DNA from: Grifola frondosa
Lineage: Eukaryota > Basidiomycota > Agaricomycetes > Polyporales > Grifolaceae
Direction: 5' to 3'
Assembly: GCA_001683735.1 (NCBI GenBank)
Contig: LUGG01000009.1
Coordinates: 682,001 to 746,000 of the forward strand
Length of the DNA stretch: 64,000 bases
The notes beneath the pieces were generated by a model. It saw nothing but the letters and a program-made list of their open reading frames with translations. It did not search any database and had not been told where the DNA came from. A program made the translations under genes and the position numbers. Positions 1-12,684 of this stretch are shown in pieces. How positions within the stretch are numbered: position 1 is the stretch's first letter; each line of letters begins with the position of its first letter.

Positions 1-60
1 GCCGCTCTATTGCCGGCTTAAATGATCGAAATCGAGGCAAGCTATATCGCGCCATTCGCC

Positions 61-3000
61 ATGGCTGATCCCAGCAAAGAGAAGATGAGGCTCGCCGTGC
101 TCACATCGGGAGGAGACAGCGCGGGGATGAACGCAGTCGTCCGTGCTGTAGTGAAGGCTGCAATTCTGAAGTGAGTCTGATGAACCTGACGAACTGTACT
201 CCTTGCTATCTATGCGCGATGGGACGAGGCTCATGCTGTTCTTAGAGGATGCGAAACTTGGATAGTGCGCGAGGGCTACGAGGGACTCGTCCGTGGAAAC
301 GCTGAAGGACATAGACACGTATCCGACAAAGGGATCTGTGTGTCGCACAAGGACGTCCACTTTCATGAGGAGACATTCTTACACCACCTCCGCTATGGAG
401 ATGGTGAGCTGCTGAGAGACGGCACTGGCGATCACCCTGGTGGCAGGACGCTCAAAGGTCGGTATATCGTCCGCGTGGGTTGGGACGATGTCAGGGGCTG
501 GTTTGCAGAGGTAAGTACCCAATCTCATATTCCCCCAGCGATTATACGGTTCAATATAAATATACGAGAGCTGATCAAATGCACAGGGTGGAACATTGAT
601 CGGAACCGCACGTTCGGTTGCATTCCGCACTCGGGAGGGTCGTCTGACGGCAGCACAGAACATGATCAAAGAGGGCATTGATGCTCTCGTCGTGTGCGGA
701 GGAGACGGCTCTTTGACAGGTGCAGACGTGTTCAGGTCTGAATGGCCCAAACTGGTTACAGAACTGCAATCGACAGGTAATATTTTCCCCGCTACTTCGT
801 GGATACACCGCTCATCCCCTCTTAGGGAGGATCACTGAAGAGGAGGCACAGAAACACGCCCACCTCAAGATAGTCGGGCTTGTCGGCTCCATTGACAATG
901 ACATGTCCATGACGGACCTTACGATTGGCGCGCCGACAGCGCTGCATAGGATCTGCGAGTCTATCGATAACATCAACTCCACTGCGTACTCGCATTCACG
1001 CGCATTTGTTCTGGAAGTCATGGGCAGGCACTGTGGGTGGCTTGCACTTATGGCTAGTGTCAGGTAAGGATTCGTGACGCAAACTAGAATGGGCCTCCAT
1101 ATTGATATTTTTCCTCCAGTTCCGGCGCAGACTTTATTTTCATTCCGGAGAACCCTCCGGATGCCGAAAAATGGGAGGACTCTATGTGCAAGATGATTCA
1201 GAGCGTAAGCAGGCAAGCGCTGTACTGCATACAATTCGTGCTGACACGTCCCGACAGCACCGAGATGTGGGGAAAAGGAAGACAATCGTCATCGTCGCTG
1301 AAGGCGCCGTTGACTCGAACCTCAAACCCATTCGTGCGGAATACGTCAAGGATGTCCTGACAAACCGCTTGGGACTGGATAGTAGAGTAACGACGTTAGG
1401 CCATACGCAGCGTGGCGGAAAGCCCTGTGCTTTTGATCGCATAATGGTGTGTGTGTTTCCTTTGTGTACCTCCCCTCGCTGACGAAATGGTTTATAGCCC
1501 ACGCTGCAAGGCGTGGAGGCGGTGAATGCTTTACTAGAAGCTACCCCTGACACCCCATCATACATGATCGGCATCCGAGAGAACAAGATCACTCGAGTGC
1601 CATTGATGGAAGCGGTCGAAATGGTCAGTGATTTTCTAACTTTGGAAGGAGATCTCAATGACATTGGCCTTCGTCTCGAATCTTAGACGCGCCAAGTCTC
1701 CGTGGCCATCGCGGAGAAGAATTTCCCAAAAGCGATGTCGCTCCGCGATCCTGAATTCAGTGAGAGTTTGGAAGGCTTCTTTGCGACGTCAATCCTTGAA
1801 AGCGAGCCGAAGTTGCCTCACCATCTCGTGAGTACATCTTTGATGGCAATCCTCATCTAGCTAATCGCCGGACGCTTCAGAGGATGCGCGTGGCTATCAT
1901 GCAGTGAGTCTTGCACTCCCATACTTTACATGAGACCGACACGTCCTCGAAAGCGTCGGGGCGCCTGCAGGTGGCATGAATGCCGCAACACGCGCGGCCG
2001 TTCGCTACTGCATTCGGCAGGGACACAAGCCGTTTGCAGTACACAATGGGTTCCTCGGGCTGCTGGAAGACAACGTACACCAGCTATCGTGGCTCGGCGT
2101 GGACAACTGGATGACGCGCGGAGGCTCAGAGCTGGGCACGAACCGGAAGCTGCCTGATATCGACCTCGGCGCGGTGGCTGCGAAGTTCCAGCAGCACAAC
2201 TTCCATGCACTCCTACTGATCGGCGGGTTCGAGGCATTCAGCGCGCTGCAGATTTTGGATGTGGGTAGGAAGTATTATCCCGCGTTTAATATTCCGCTCG
2301 TGCATTTGCCTGCGACGATATCGAATAATGTGCCATTGACGGAGTTCAGCTTGGGAAGCGACACGAGTCTGAATGCCCTTGTTGATGCTTGCGATGCAAT
2401 CAAGCAGAGCGCGTCTGCGAGCCGGAATAGGGTGTTCGTCGTGGAGACGCAGGGTGGGAAATGCGGTTACATCGCGACTATGGGTGCTCTAGCTGTGAGT
2501 GACCTTCTATTTGTGCCATGCTGAGGACGAATCATAGTTGTTTTAGGTGGGGGCATGCATGGTCTACACTCCCGAGCGTGGTATGAACCTCGACATGTTG
2601 CGGAATGATGTCAAATTCCTCAAGAGGAGGTATGGTCTAGATGCCAAGGGAAAAAGCGAAGGGCGTTTGGTCATCAGGTATTCTATCCTGCGACTCGTCT
2701 TTTCTGGATACAATCGGAACTCATCCACCTATGTCAGGAATGAAATCGCATCAGAAGTCTATACTACCGACGTCATCACGAAAATGTTCAAGGAAGAGGA
2801 GGGTCGCTGTTTGACTCTCGTTCTGCATCTCTGGGCACACACTGCAAGGTGGCATTCCCTCTCCGATGGACCGTGCGCGAGCGGTGCGCCTCTCGCTGAA
2901 GTGCATGAGCTTCATCGAGCACCACCACGAGCAGTTGATCAAGCAGTCCTCCCGAACTCGGCGAGCGCCTCCCGAATCGGCGGCCGTCATTACGATCCAA

Positions 3001-3168
3001 GGATCGACAGTGAAATGGGTGCCCGTGCAGGAGATGGTGGAGCATGCGGACATGAAGAACCGAAGAGGGAAGCTTTCGTGGTGGGATAAGTACACGGAAC
3101 TGGTTGAGGCGTTGGTCGCACGCCCACAGATACTGGAAAAGCTGCAAGATAAGAGACAAGTTTCTTAA
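61..3168 (+). CDS. PFK1: ATP-dependent 6-phosphofructokinase (two frame breaks)
   Basis: Phosphorylates fructose-6-phosphate to fructose-1,6-bisphosphate, the committed glycolytic step, in the cytosol. The start at 61 gives [20 protein letters not shown], placing the ATP-binding GGDS loop at about residue 17, as expected. Further motifs are [13 protein letters not shown], the catalytic loop GSIDNDM and [10 protein letters not shown] second, degenerate PFK domain follows from about 1880 ([18 protein letters not shown], ending near KLQDKRQVS), which is the duplicated architecture of fungal and animal PFK. About eight short introns can be placed, for example at 512-580, 777-826 and 1062-1117. 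Two single-base losses at about 2799-2803 and 2833-2838 break the frame in the conserved segment before [11 protein letters not shown]. No intron fits there without deleting that motif. They are probably sequence errors; a true pseudogene is the alternative. Confidence 0.93.
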
Positions 3169-3479
3169 TTGGGGATATGGATAGGAAGGGTGTAGACTGC
3201 AGATGGCTATAGACCTGTGTGAATAGATTGTACTTGTACTGTAGCGGAAAACAAATGAACTGTTCAGATCTTGGCCGAAGACAACAGTTGCCCAATGGAG
3301 GACGTGACAACAGATAATTGGGGCGGAGACTGAAATAGTTGTTTGGATTGTGGCTGAAAGGACCGACCGCCGTTTACCATCAGCTGCCACCACCGACGCG
3401 CTCGACCGACCTCCGAGATTGTCACAACCCTGGGCACGCTCGGGCTTCTTGATCCATTTTGCCTCGAGCTGCTATTATC

Positions 3480-4927
3480 ATGTCATCTCTAAGCCACAAA
3501 CACTTTGCTATCCCCAAGTCCAATGTGCAGCGTCCAAAGTTGCCTGTAGAATGTGCTAATCCCCATATCAAACAACGTCTGTTCTGTCTCTCGGCCTACT
3601 CAGGGGATTAGTTGCTGACTCTCGATGCGCTCTAGTTGACCAATCTAAGCCCCCTCCCGTGAAGTTTCAGGAGATTGTGCGCGATGGACAGGCTACAGTC
3701 GTGCGTATTATCGTTCATTTTCAATAAGAATCGCCTCACGTCCAAGATAGGTGGGCAGGATCAAAATACCTACGGTACGCGTTATCATTTCATCTTCGCG
3801 GTTCTAGCAGACACCTCCTCACCCTTGTATGTCACCCCTAGCCCGGTGGCCATGCTTTCATCCTTCGTCGACTCGACACGGGAGCGATCAGTCTCACGAC
3901 GATGTTTCGCGCCGCGTTCCCGAGTGCTACTGAGGATGCGGAGAAGGCAGAGGCTAATTGGGTGAAGATGACCTTTGATGTAGCGGGCGCGAACAAGTCA
4001 GGGAAAGCGCGCTTTGCGGGCACCTGGGTCAATCCAGAGGTCGCTGTGTCCCTTGCCGAGCAATACCATCTGGGTTTCATCATCCCTTCCCTGGCTGATG
4101 CCTCTCCGGATCCGAACGTTGTGTATCGCAGGTCTAGCAAGGGACAACAACCGACACCCAACGGTTCACCAGCGGCCTCGCCTAAGGAGCCAGGCCCCAA
4201 TCCGCCAAAGCGTCGCAGGGAGGCGTCGCCCGCGCTTTCAACTACTTCAACTGTCGTCCATCCGTCGCCACCTGTCGTCCCTTCCGCGCCGGCTCTCACT
4301 CCCGGTTCTGCTGAAGTCTTCACTTCCGCGCCTGTTGCTGCGCAAGTGTCTTTAACCGCAGCAGCTACCACATTGTTTACCGAATCGTCATCTCCCGTTT
4401 CTTCTCGGATACCCACTTCTCCTCCACCTCGTCGGTCAGCTCGTATTAAGAGTGCTGAACCGCCTTCATCGATCCCTGTCCCTGTGTTCGCGGTACCACC
4501 CAAGACTCCGAAGACCCGGAAAGCGCCCAAAGAACAGGCGCTGACGCCCGCAGGGTCAGATGAGACTGCTGTAGATGAGGATATCGCTGCAAAGATTGCC
4601 GAGCCCAATATGGAGGAAGACGTACGCGAGCAGAAAGAGCTCATCGCGAAGTTGAAGGCAGAGCGTGAAGCGGCGCAGAGGGCGAAGGCTGAGGCAAAGG
4701 AGGTTGCCGAAGAGGAGGCGGCTGTGTACGAGGAACAGGGGATGGTGCAGAAGCGCGCGCGAGAAGATGATGCAGAAGGATACAGGTTCAACTTCAAGGA
4801 GCCGGAGGTTGAGACGCGGGTGATTGCGACCAACCGGAGGGTCGGGATGTTGTCGCGGTTGCCACCGGAGCGCAAGTCGCTCGCGTGGGGTGCCTTGGCT
4901 TTTGCAGCGGGGATGGGTGCTATGTAA
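3480..4927 (+). CDS. Bqt4-like inner nuclear membrane protein (KilA-N/APSES-type domain)
   Basis: The N-terminal half matches the KilA-N/APSES-like fold of fission yeast Bqt4, which tethers telomeres to the inner nuclear envelope. Diagnostic pieces are VKFQEIVRDGQATV, VGRIKIPT, HAFILRRLDTGAISLTTMFR and FAGTWVNPEVAVSLAEQYHL. The middle is Pro/Ser/Thr-rich, followed by a charged coiled coil (about 4610-4800) and a C-terminal hydrophobic anchor (LAWGALAFAAGMGAM) ending at the stop, the tail-anchored layout of Bqt4. Introns are placed at about 3701-3749 and 3774-3839; the junction of the first exon (ATG at 3480) to the segment beginning near 3650 is not certain. Without the anchor an APSES transcription factor would be the alternative; the anchor argues for Bqt4. 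Confidence 0.8.
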
Positions 4928-7130
4928 GTGCCTTATTATCCACGTGCGAGACATCCAAAATTGACTAGATCCCAGCTCGCTTCTCCCGAACCTTCAAGGC
5001 TTGTTGTTCTGACCAGATTCTTGAATTCATTCTCAATGTATGTCTTCTATTGTACATTTTATGCTTTGTTTCATGCCGTACATGATGAAGATGACTTGAA
5101 TTATTTCATCTCCGATATTTCACTGTATCATCTTGCGGGTCCGACACATAATCTCTATTATCATCGGCCCTCATCCTAACGTTGTGGTTTGTTTTCAATA
5201 TATCGCTATTTCCACCTTTCGTCTCCTTCTTCCTTGTGTCATACAGCTGTAATCTGTCGACGTAAAATTTTCGGTAATGGAATTGCTATGGGGGTTTGTC
5301 ATATAACAATGACCGCAGTGTGATTTTGCGCCGGGTCACTGGGTCTTCGAGGTAGATGGGCTGGTAGGTGTTGCGACGGTCTTAAGGTCATCACTAATTC
5401 AATTCGACTCCCATGAAATATTCATGATACCGGTGAGCATGCGGCCATGCTCCCTTACTTCGTTCACTGATTGCGATCCAGAAGTCCACGTGAAGTTTGC
5501 TGGATTGTTCCGAGACCTCATAACAGATCGAGAAGCTGTCTACTGGATGGTAGAAAGCCCGTCAACTGAGCCCATCCTAAAATATTGTGCTGCGGAGCGC
5601 GATGAATATGGTCATCGCCATCACGCATATCCCAGTCTCTGCATATCTCTATACCCGCGCGCCGCTCCGAGCGGGACGCCTTGCGAGTATTTCCTGTTGC
5701 CATGGCCGTCCTTCGTGTCTCAATTCCCTGCGAATCTGCAAGCCCGAGAATCTTCCAGCGTTGGGTGTGTATGGCTACACGGTACTGCGTCCGTGCAACC
5801 ACGCACGTGAGGTTATCCCGGTTCTTCCATTAAGTTGTTGTGCTTCTCGTGTGTCCAAGCAAAACGACGGTGATAAAGGTTTGGGTAGTATCTTCACACA
5901 CCTTGCTATCTCATTTTATCACCTAATGCTGCTCCCGCCACGCTATGATTTAGCCTTCCCCACAAATTGATCTTGTTGCCACAGTCAGCCACCATAAAGT
6001 CATATGAAAAGAAAGGAGCAAATTGGTTTTTAGTACACCCCGCGAGCCCTGCCCCGTTCTTCGCTGAATCCTTCCGTCGTTAAAAACACTTATTGTTGTG
6101 TTTTGCCCCTTGCGTGAATACACGCGTAGCTGCTTTTGACTTTACGAATGTCATCAGATTATGATTCACATGTCGGTGAGTAAACATCGTATCCCTTCTT
6201 CGATCAGGCGATGTAAATGCACTGAACCTTAGGAGCATTGATGATAGGCCAAATGGTTTCCACCTGTGGGCAAGGTTGTAAGATAAAGCTGGGCGCCTGG
6301 ATTGATCTCTTAAAAGTTTATATGGCATCAGCACACTGCAGGTCGGCTGAAAATTGTTCGTCTGGTTGTCTATCTTCTGACTTAGATCCCAGACTTATGT
6401 ATACTTCATGAAGTGTCCGCGAGACGGTCTTGAACTTAAGATCTGGGTAAGTTTTTATTTTCCTGGGGGTCTCCGTCTAATCAATTCCATCGTAGATTTT
6501 GTGGTCTGGTATATTTAGTCGTCAGTATGAATTAGCATACCTCTAACCGTGACTATTTATTCCCTTAACAGGGCTCTCGATACGGTCAATGTATGCTTCG
6601 GTGAGCGTGATCCAGGAATGATATGTATGCGGCCGCTGATTGCGGATATCCATCTTAAAGTTTCCATGGAATTTACTTTTGGACAGTCAGTCATTGATCC
6701 TGAGAAAGATCTCTATATGACCTTACATTCACTATAGTATGGTATGATGGGGCCCCCGGGAGATGAAAATGACCAGCGTGAGGATCTTGGAAGACGGTCG
6801 GTCATCCTTTTCACAGCATATAGATTCAAATATTGATGCGGTCAATTGACAGGTCATTTTACGTATGTTCCTCTCATGATCTGACGAACGTCAGAAATAT
6901 CATGCTATTCTCGTCTCAGATTTCGGCAGGAATAAATGTAAGTACAGGTCATGTACCTCCAGAGATATTATGCTTATTTTGCACGCAGATCCTAGTTGCA
7001 TTTTTGGTTCAAAGGTGAAGTTGGTTCATTTTACGATTGTAGCGTGCATTCTGAGAGAGACAAGTTTCTTCGTGAAGCGCGTTTACCAGTGTATGTTGGA
7101 GGTCTCTAACTCAGGATCGATTCCTCAAAT
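4928..7130. other. 2.2 kb without a convincing gene
   Basis: The open frames here (for example 5424-5810) have no recognisable domain, no consistent intron logic and strongly biased composition. The first ~250 nt are AT-rich and plausibly hold the 3' UTR of the Bqt4-like gene. The unresolved N-terminal exons of the DUF6534 gene may start in the last several hundred bases. Confidence 0.5.
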
Positions 7131-8376
7131 TTTGTATCTCTAGTATGCCAGGGTCGAACGAGATATGTCTTATCGTCGGCCCTTGTGAGCCTTTTTGGCT
7201 GCCTCCGACTACTGATACATCTAACAGGATATCTACAGTCGCTCATGATCTTTGCGAATTTCGGTAGGAGATAATCCCAGTTGTACTATTGATGGCTCAC
7301 AGATGAATTATCTGGCACCAAGCTTTGGGTTTGGGTATGTCATCACAATTTTACAGTGTTTTGCCCACCGCCACTGAGCACTCTCAAATGATGTAGAAGC
7401 TCTCATTAAAATCATATCCGTTTCCAAGACGTACGCTCAGTATATACTCTAATCGAGTCGCGCACTCATCACATAGCATAGCTTCTCACCTAACATGCTC
7501 ACTTCTTTGACAGTATGTGCTAAAATGCTCTTTACACATATGATTCTCAACCATAATACGTTTAGTTCTCTGCTGCCTTGCCATACACGCTTGTTGCAGT
7601 CCTTTCCGACATATCCATAGCAGTCGCTCTCATATTCCTGTTGCATAAAAGGCGACCAGGCTATGTCAGGTAACGGATTGTTCTCTGATGCTTGACATTA
7701 CTGATATGTTTGATAGTCCGAGAGCGAAATTCCTGATTAAACAAGTCGTCACATTTGCCATCAATCGATGTGTACTGGTCTCGTTCGTTGTGCTACTAAG
7801 CTCCTATACAGGATTTGGTGATGACGGTCTGTATTTACAGGGTTGCGGCTACGTTGCGACTCATCGCCGTGAGTGACATGCCGATGAGATTTTAACTCGC
7901 TCCTCAATGGGTCATATCTTCAGTTCGCTGCCTTTCCCGGAACCGGCTGGTTTATCTCGGCCGATTTTGTCATGGGGAAACGTAAGCTCTTGTCTCCAGT
8001 GCACTTGAAATATGACATATATTCTTTTGCAGTCTACGCTAACTCTCTCATGGCGGCATTGAATGTGCGAAGGTCGCACCAACATGATACCCAAGGTACC
8101 CAAGCCGAGACCGCCATTTTCTCATCAGTGCCAGATGTTTCCACTCACTCTCAAGGCTCTGTCGTTCCGGCGTCGTTTACTCCGCCGCCCCGCAGGCCTA
8201 TACAGGTAATGAATGGTGGTCAAATAACGTTATAGTCTTAATCAGCTTGCTATTCTCGATAGAGAGCTCCCAGCGCGCTGGACATCATCTTCGTAGACGA
8301 AAAGGGGAGGGATTTGAGAGAAGAGAGAGAGAAGAGAGAGAAAGCCCGTGGATCCTCATCGCTGGACATGATTTGA
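7130..8376 (+). CDS. DUF6533/DUF6534-type multi-pass membrane protein (5' end unresolved)
   Basis: Recognised from the C-terminal signature of this Agaricomycete-specific family: a helix beginning SDISIAVALIFLLHKRRPGY (about 7592-7671), then KFLIKQVVTFAINRCVLVSF, a further hydrophobic exon, FPGTGWFISADFVMGK and the characteristic YANSLMAALNVRRS at about 8035-8075. Upstream pieces RYVLSSALVSLFGCL (about 7160-7205) and GYLQSLMIFANF (about 7230-7265) fit earlier helices. Introns of about 50 nt separate these exons. The tail either stops at 8235 or splices through 8207-8261 to a charged 38-residue end stopping at 8376. The function of the family is unknown; members are predicted seven-helix plasma-membrane proteins. 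No credible start codon or first two helices could be read, so the gene may be 5'-degraded. Confidence 0.5.
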
Positions 8377-8974
8377 CTCGACTTTTTTGCAGACGCCTGT
8401 TAAATTACAAGATTTTTGGATTCCTTGCAGCGCTTGTTCTGTACCAGTATTGACATGACCAGTTCACGTATCCCCGCGATTGCTTCAGCTTCTTCTTGCT
8501 CCTTGGCAGGGGTAAGGTGAGAAATAGAACACGACTTAGAGTCCGACCTGCTATCTGTAGGGAAAAATCTAATGGATGAAACAATGACGACCCGTGACAC
8601 GCATCAAACCAGGCTATTGTAAGTTCAGATTGGAATCCACAGCAGATTCAAGTATCCTGTATCTCGGGCCTGGTATAAAAACAGTGGCTGTCGTATAAGT
8701 GTGATCGTCAAGCTTGCCGTATGGCCATATTACAGCACTGTTACTTTGTTTCCCAATGGTGGTAATATCTCCATGCCATCTTCCCCCACTAAAAGGTCCA
8801 GGTTACTCCGCGGAGGAGTCATAGCAAGATACATGGTGTTTGAACCGCGAGTAAGCAGGCTTATGCGTGCGACTCTGCCGGGCAGCGTCGCAGGATCTAA
8901 TAGGGCAGTCAAACCGGCGACGTCTTCGTGCCCAGGGAGAGTGGCTAGTCTGAGGGATAGGATCGAATCAGCGG

Positions 8975-10464
8975 TCAAATTCCAGCGAATATGACTGACA
9001 TGTTCTCAAGCGCTGGCAGAAGCAAGAATCCATCCCTGAAGGCATCGTAGTCGGAGAGTTCATCGAGCACAGACCGCGTGTCGTCAGAATCCAGAGAACG
9101 AAGAAATATGGGTTGCGCGCCCTCAATGCGGGCGACTTCCGCTCGGAAAATAGCAGATAACCTGGCAGTCACTTCATTCCCTTCCGACAAAGAAGGGCGA
9201 AGCCAGGCAGGCAGCCGAGCGCAACACCAAAGAGGACGCACACATGTAAACTGCCAGTCGATGATAGATGTCTATGACGAGCACCGTTTAATTCTATATT
9301 ATGATAGTATTGGATTCGTACACGTACAATTTGTGACCGATTCGCTGAAGACACATAAATATCCTTCAAACCAATATCGTGGATATCCAGGGAGAATGGC
9401 GCCACCTCCGGGTCGCCGTCATCCAATCCCTGACATTGATCCGTCAGGTCACACATGAGTCCGACGATCCGTTCCACCGTCAAGCGAGTATCTTCAAGGT
9501 CACGCTGATACGTAGGTGGCGCATCCTGGACAAATAGTACCCGGGAGCAGTCCATCTCTCGTTGTGCACAAGCGGTGTAGTATGCCTTTGCCGTCCTGAA
9601 GGGACCACGGTCGAGTGCCAATTTAGCTCGTCCGTCGACATAGAATGGACGCCGTGCCAGTGGCCCAACCCGATAGTCTCCAGCTTCATCCATGAATAAG
9701 CTACCAATTGCATCGAACCTGTGCTTGAAAATTTCCAACGTCCATCGGGCCATCTGCGCGACTATGGCGTTTTGTTCGAAGGGCGATAGGCTGAAAATGA
9801 CAGTATCAAGGGGAACACCCGAAGGCTTTTCTTGCATTAGCGGACTGTAGTAGTTAGAAAGGTTTAAAAATAGCCGACCTTCTCTAAAATGACGAAAGGA
9901 GTGGTTGACCGATCTTCACTGGTGTTCAATCTGAATGCACGAATTTGTGGAACAGGAATATGGGTTCGATCCGCGACATATCGCATTGTCGCTAACTACA
10001 CGGTGCATCAGTAGTATCGATATTTCATTCAATATTAGGCATGCCTCAGACTCTAGAATCGATGAAGGGGCGTTAGGGCCAGGAGTCCGAAGTATGAGTA
10101 GACTTCCATCTTCGAGGGATAGATGGTATGTCTGCCAGTTCCAAGGTGAAACCGGCATCGTAACCCCATAGATCGATGGAACCTACTACAGTAAGCTCGT
10201 CTGCAGGTCGTCAATTCATTCTCAGCGGTCTAGGGTCAATTCCATCAAGATGCCACATACTTCGGCCTGTATATTCAATCGTCCGGATCCCGGTGCCAAT
10301 TGCCTCTTCGATAGCTTTTGCGTATCGGCATTCACGCTCGAGACGGGCATGTAGAAAAGCTTCGAGATGAGATAACTATACAAGAAAAATGCTGATGTGA
10401 GCGATAATTGCAGAAGTTTTTAAGATTCAATTTTGAACTCACGCACACGTGTCTTTGGGTTCAT
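8975..10464 (-). CDS. APH-superfamily phosphotransferase (aminoglycoside phosphotransferase fold; frame breaks)
   Basis: Kinase-like fold of the APH/choline-kinase superfamily, common as expanded paralogues in mushroom fungi; substrate unknown. The motif order fits: nucleotide-binding segment TYHLSLEDGSLLILRTPGP (about 10085-10140), MRYVADRTHIPVPQIRAF (about 9940-9985), then FDAIGSLFMDEAGDYRVGPL, a catalytic-loop remnant with HD at about 9352-9378, and SIIDWQFTCV after an intron at about 9255-9312. A 60 nt intron in the first third, with donor GTATGT, removes an apparent stop. Two further frame breaks near 10130-10150 and 9994 are not explained by introns. The loop reads HDIGLKDI where HDLHxxNI is usual, so the metal-binding Asn is replaced by Asp. 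It could be a sequence with base-call errors or a decaying paralogue. Confidence 0.6.
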
Positions 10465-11015
10465 TTCGCTCGGGGTCTGTGTGGTTTGGCACCTTGCAGA
10501 GACCACGAGTTCGTAAACTCAGTATATATAGTGTCCGAATTCGTGGCCTGCGCCTTGTGACTCAAATCAGCAAGCAAAGTTTGAGGGACTCGGGTGCAGT
10601 CTTCAGAATGACATAAACGGGACAGAGGCGCCCCTCATGCTTGCGAATACTTAACATGGCATATACTATGCCAAATTTTGGAAGACTTTGGACAGCAGAT
10701 GTCTGTATGCAGGCTCGTCTGCGAATTGGGCAGCAAGACAAAGCAATACCCCTCCCTAAGATTTGGAAACTGAGATTTAGTATCCCGGCCGCAGTCTTCA
10801 AGACTTGTGAAATAATTCCAAGCGACTGGCATGCACACATGAGTTTCCATGAATAAATGAAAGGGCAAAGGAAAACTCGGAGGTCGCGTGCGCATTCAAC
10901 TGGAATACTTCCCGATTTGGAACCTATGCAGATTAGATTTACGAGTTTTGCGAAGTCCTCTCTGCCCTTGTATTCTCCCATCCTCCCATTGTAACTGACT
11001 TTGACCGTACCATTC

Positions 11016-12619
11016 ATGTCTGAACCCACTAAACCAGAGGAGCCAGCGGCTGCGACGAAGGCTGAGGAGTCGACGGCTGCGGCTGATTTTACCAAATATA
11101 AGGTGTGCGCCCACACCCCGGCCGTTGAAAAGACTCGGCTGAATTGAAGAAAAAAGAGTTGACACGACCGTTGTGCTATTTATCAGACTTCCGCAGAGAT
11201 TGTGAACAATGTTATGAAGAAGTTGGTTGCACTCTGCGTAGAGGGCGCGAAGGTGCTCGACATCTGTGTCGAGGGCGACAAGTTGATCGAGGAGGGCACC
11301 AAGTCAGTATACACGAAGAACGTGAAGGGCGTGAAGGTGCCCAGAGGTGCGTCGCATCCCATCCAATGATCGCCCAATCCTCCTTTCTGATATCAAATCT
11401 TTCGCTCTGTGCAGGACTGGCGTTCCCCACCAGTGTATCCGTGAACAACACTGTCGCACACTTTTCTCCCCTCGAATCGGACCCCTCATCGGCACAGGTG
11501 CTCGCGAAGGATGACGTTGTGAAGGTGCACGTCGGCGCCCACATCGATGGCTTTGCAGCGGTGAGCGCAGAGACGCTCGTCGTCGGCGCTTCCGAGGAGC
11601 ACCCTGTCACGGGTCGTCGCGCAGACGTCCTGCAAGGCAGCATGGCATGCGGCGGAGGTCGCGATGCGGCTCGTGAAGGTGGGGAATAAAAATTGGGCGG
11701 TCACCGACGCGGTCAACAAGGTTGCTGCTGCTTGGGACTGCAAGCCTGTCGAAGGTGCGTGTCTTCTGACGTACTCCCGGTGGGAGGATCGATGTCGACG
11801 GTTTGGACTGATGGATGGACAGGCATGCTATCGTGCCAACAGACGCAGAATGTCATCGATGGGAAGAAACGCATCATCCTCAACCCGGTACGTGCTAGTA
11901 GATACTTGCTTTACTGTGGTGTTATAGTTCTGACGGGTATTCATGTAGTCTGAGGCCCAGAAGAAGGACTTCGAGGCCGTGACGTTTGCAGAAAATGAAG
12001 TTTACGGCATCGATATCTTGATTTCTTCCGGCGAGGACGGCAAGGTAACTGCAGCATGCAGCGTGGCGTCGTTATTGGCGTTCGCTGATCAATAAACATC
12101 ACAGGCCCGCTTGGAGGAGTCACGGACGACAATTTACCAAAAGGACTCGAATGTAACATATCAGCTCAAGATGAAGACGTCGCGTGCGGTATTTTCTGAG
12201 GTGCAAAGGAAGGCTGGCGCGTTCCCGTTCAATATCCGCTGCCTGGAAGACGAGAAACGGGCTCGTCTAGGATTGCAGGAGGCTGTCCAACATAGTCTCG
12301 TCAAGCCTTACGAGGTCATGTGCGTAATTTACGGTTATATTCCTTCGGTCCTTTGGATGGTATTGACATATCCCAACGTAGCTACACGCCTGCCAATACT
12401 TTTGTTGCGGCATTCCACTTCACAATTGCTCTGCTGCCTGGTGGCCCCGCGATGATCACGTTTCCCCCTGTGTGGTACAAGCCCGAGCTGGTCAAGTCCG
12501 AGAAGTCACTGCAGGACGAGGAGCTAAAGGAGATCCTGACGAAGAAGCTGCGAGAGGATAAGAAGGGCAAGAAGAAGAAGGCGAAAACTGAGGGCGGCGA
12601 GGATGCGAAGGAAGAGTGA
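11016..12619 (+). CDS. EBP1/PA2G4/Cdb4 family, methionine-aminopeptidase-like nucleolar protein
   Basis: A pita-bread (M24 peptidase) fold protein that has lost aminopeptidase activity. The family (human EBP1, fission yeast Cdb4) binds ribosomal precursors, RNA and curved DNA and acts in ribosome biogenesis. Exons give AEIVNNVMKKLVALCVEGAK, GLAFPTSVSVNNTVAHFSPL, VKVHVGAHIDGFAAVSAETL, VIDGKKRIILNP, FAENEVYGIDILISSGEDGK and a Lys-rich tail ending at 12619. The length of about 390 residues fits the family. Start MSEPTKPEEPAAATKAEE at 11016 follows the family's acidic N-terminus. One extra G at 11636-11637 shifts the frame inside ADVLQ-AAWHAAEVAMRL; no intron explains it. The 3' end is only 65 bp from the convergent PCC1 stop. 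Confidence 0.92.
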
Positions 12620-12684
12620 AGGTATTGCCACAATTTGCGTGAGGGAGAAAAGAGAATCCTGTAACTGTAACGATGGACAAGCTA

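Noticed and set aside
2799..2848. A 48 nt GT-AG intron that would rejoin the PFK1 frame
   Set aside because: It would delete the conserved [13 protein letters not shown] segment; two single-base losses explain the data better.
9960..9985. GGTTCGATCC resembling a tRNA B box
   Set aside because: No A box or foldable cloverleaf around it; it lies inside the APH coding exon.
10562..11116. 184-codon frame on the minus strand
   Set aside because: It overlaps the EBP1 start and first exon in antisense, has no domain, and the EBP1 reading is clear.
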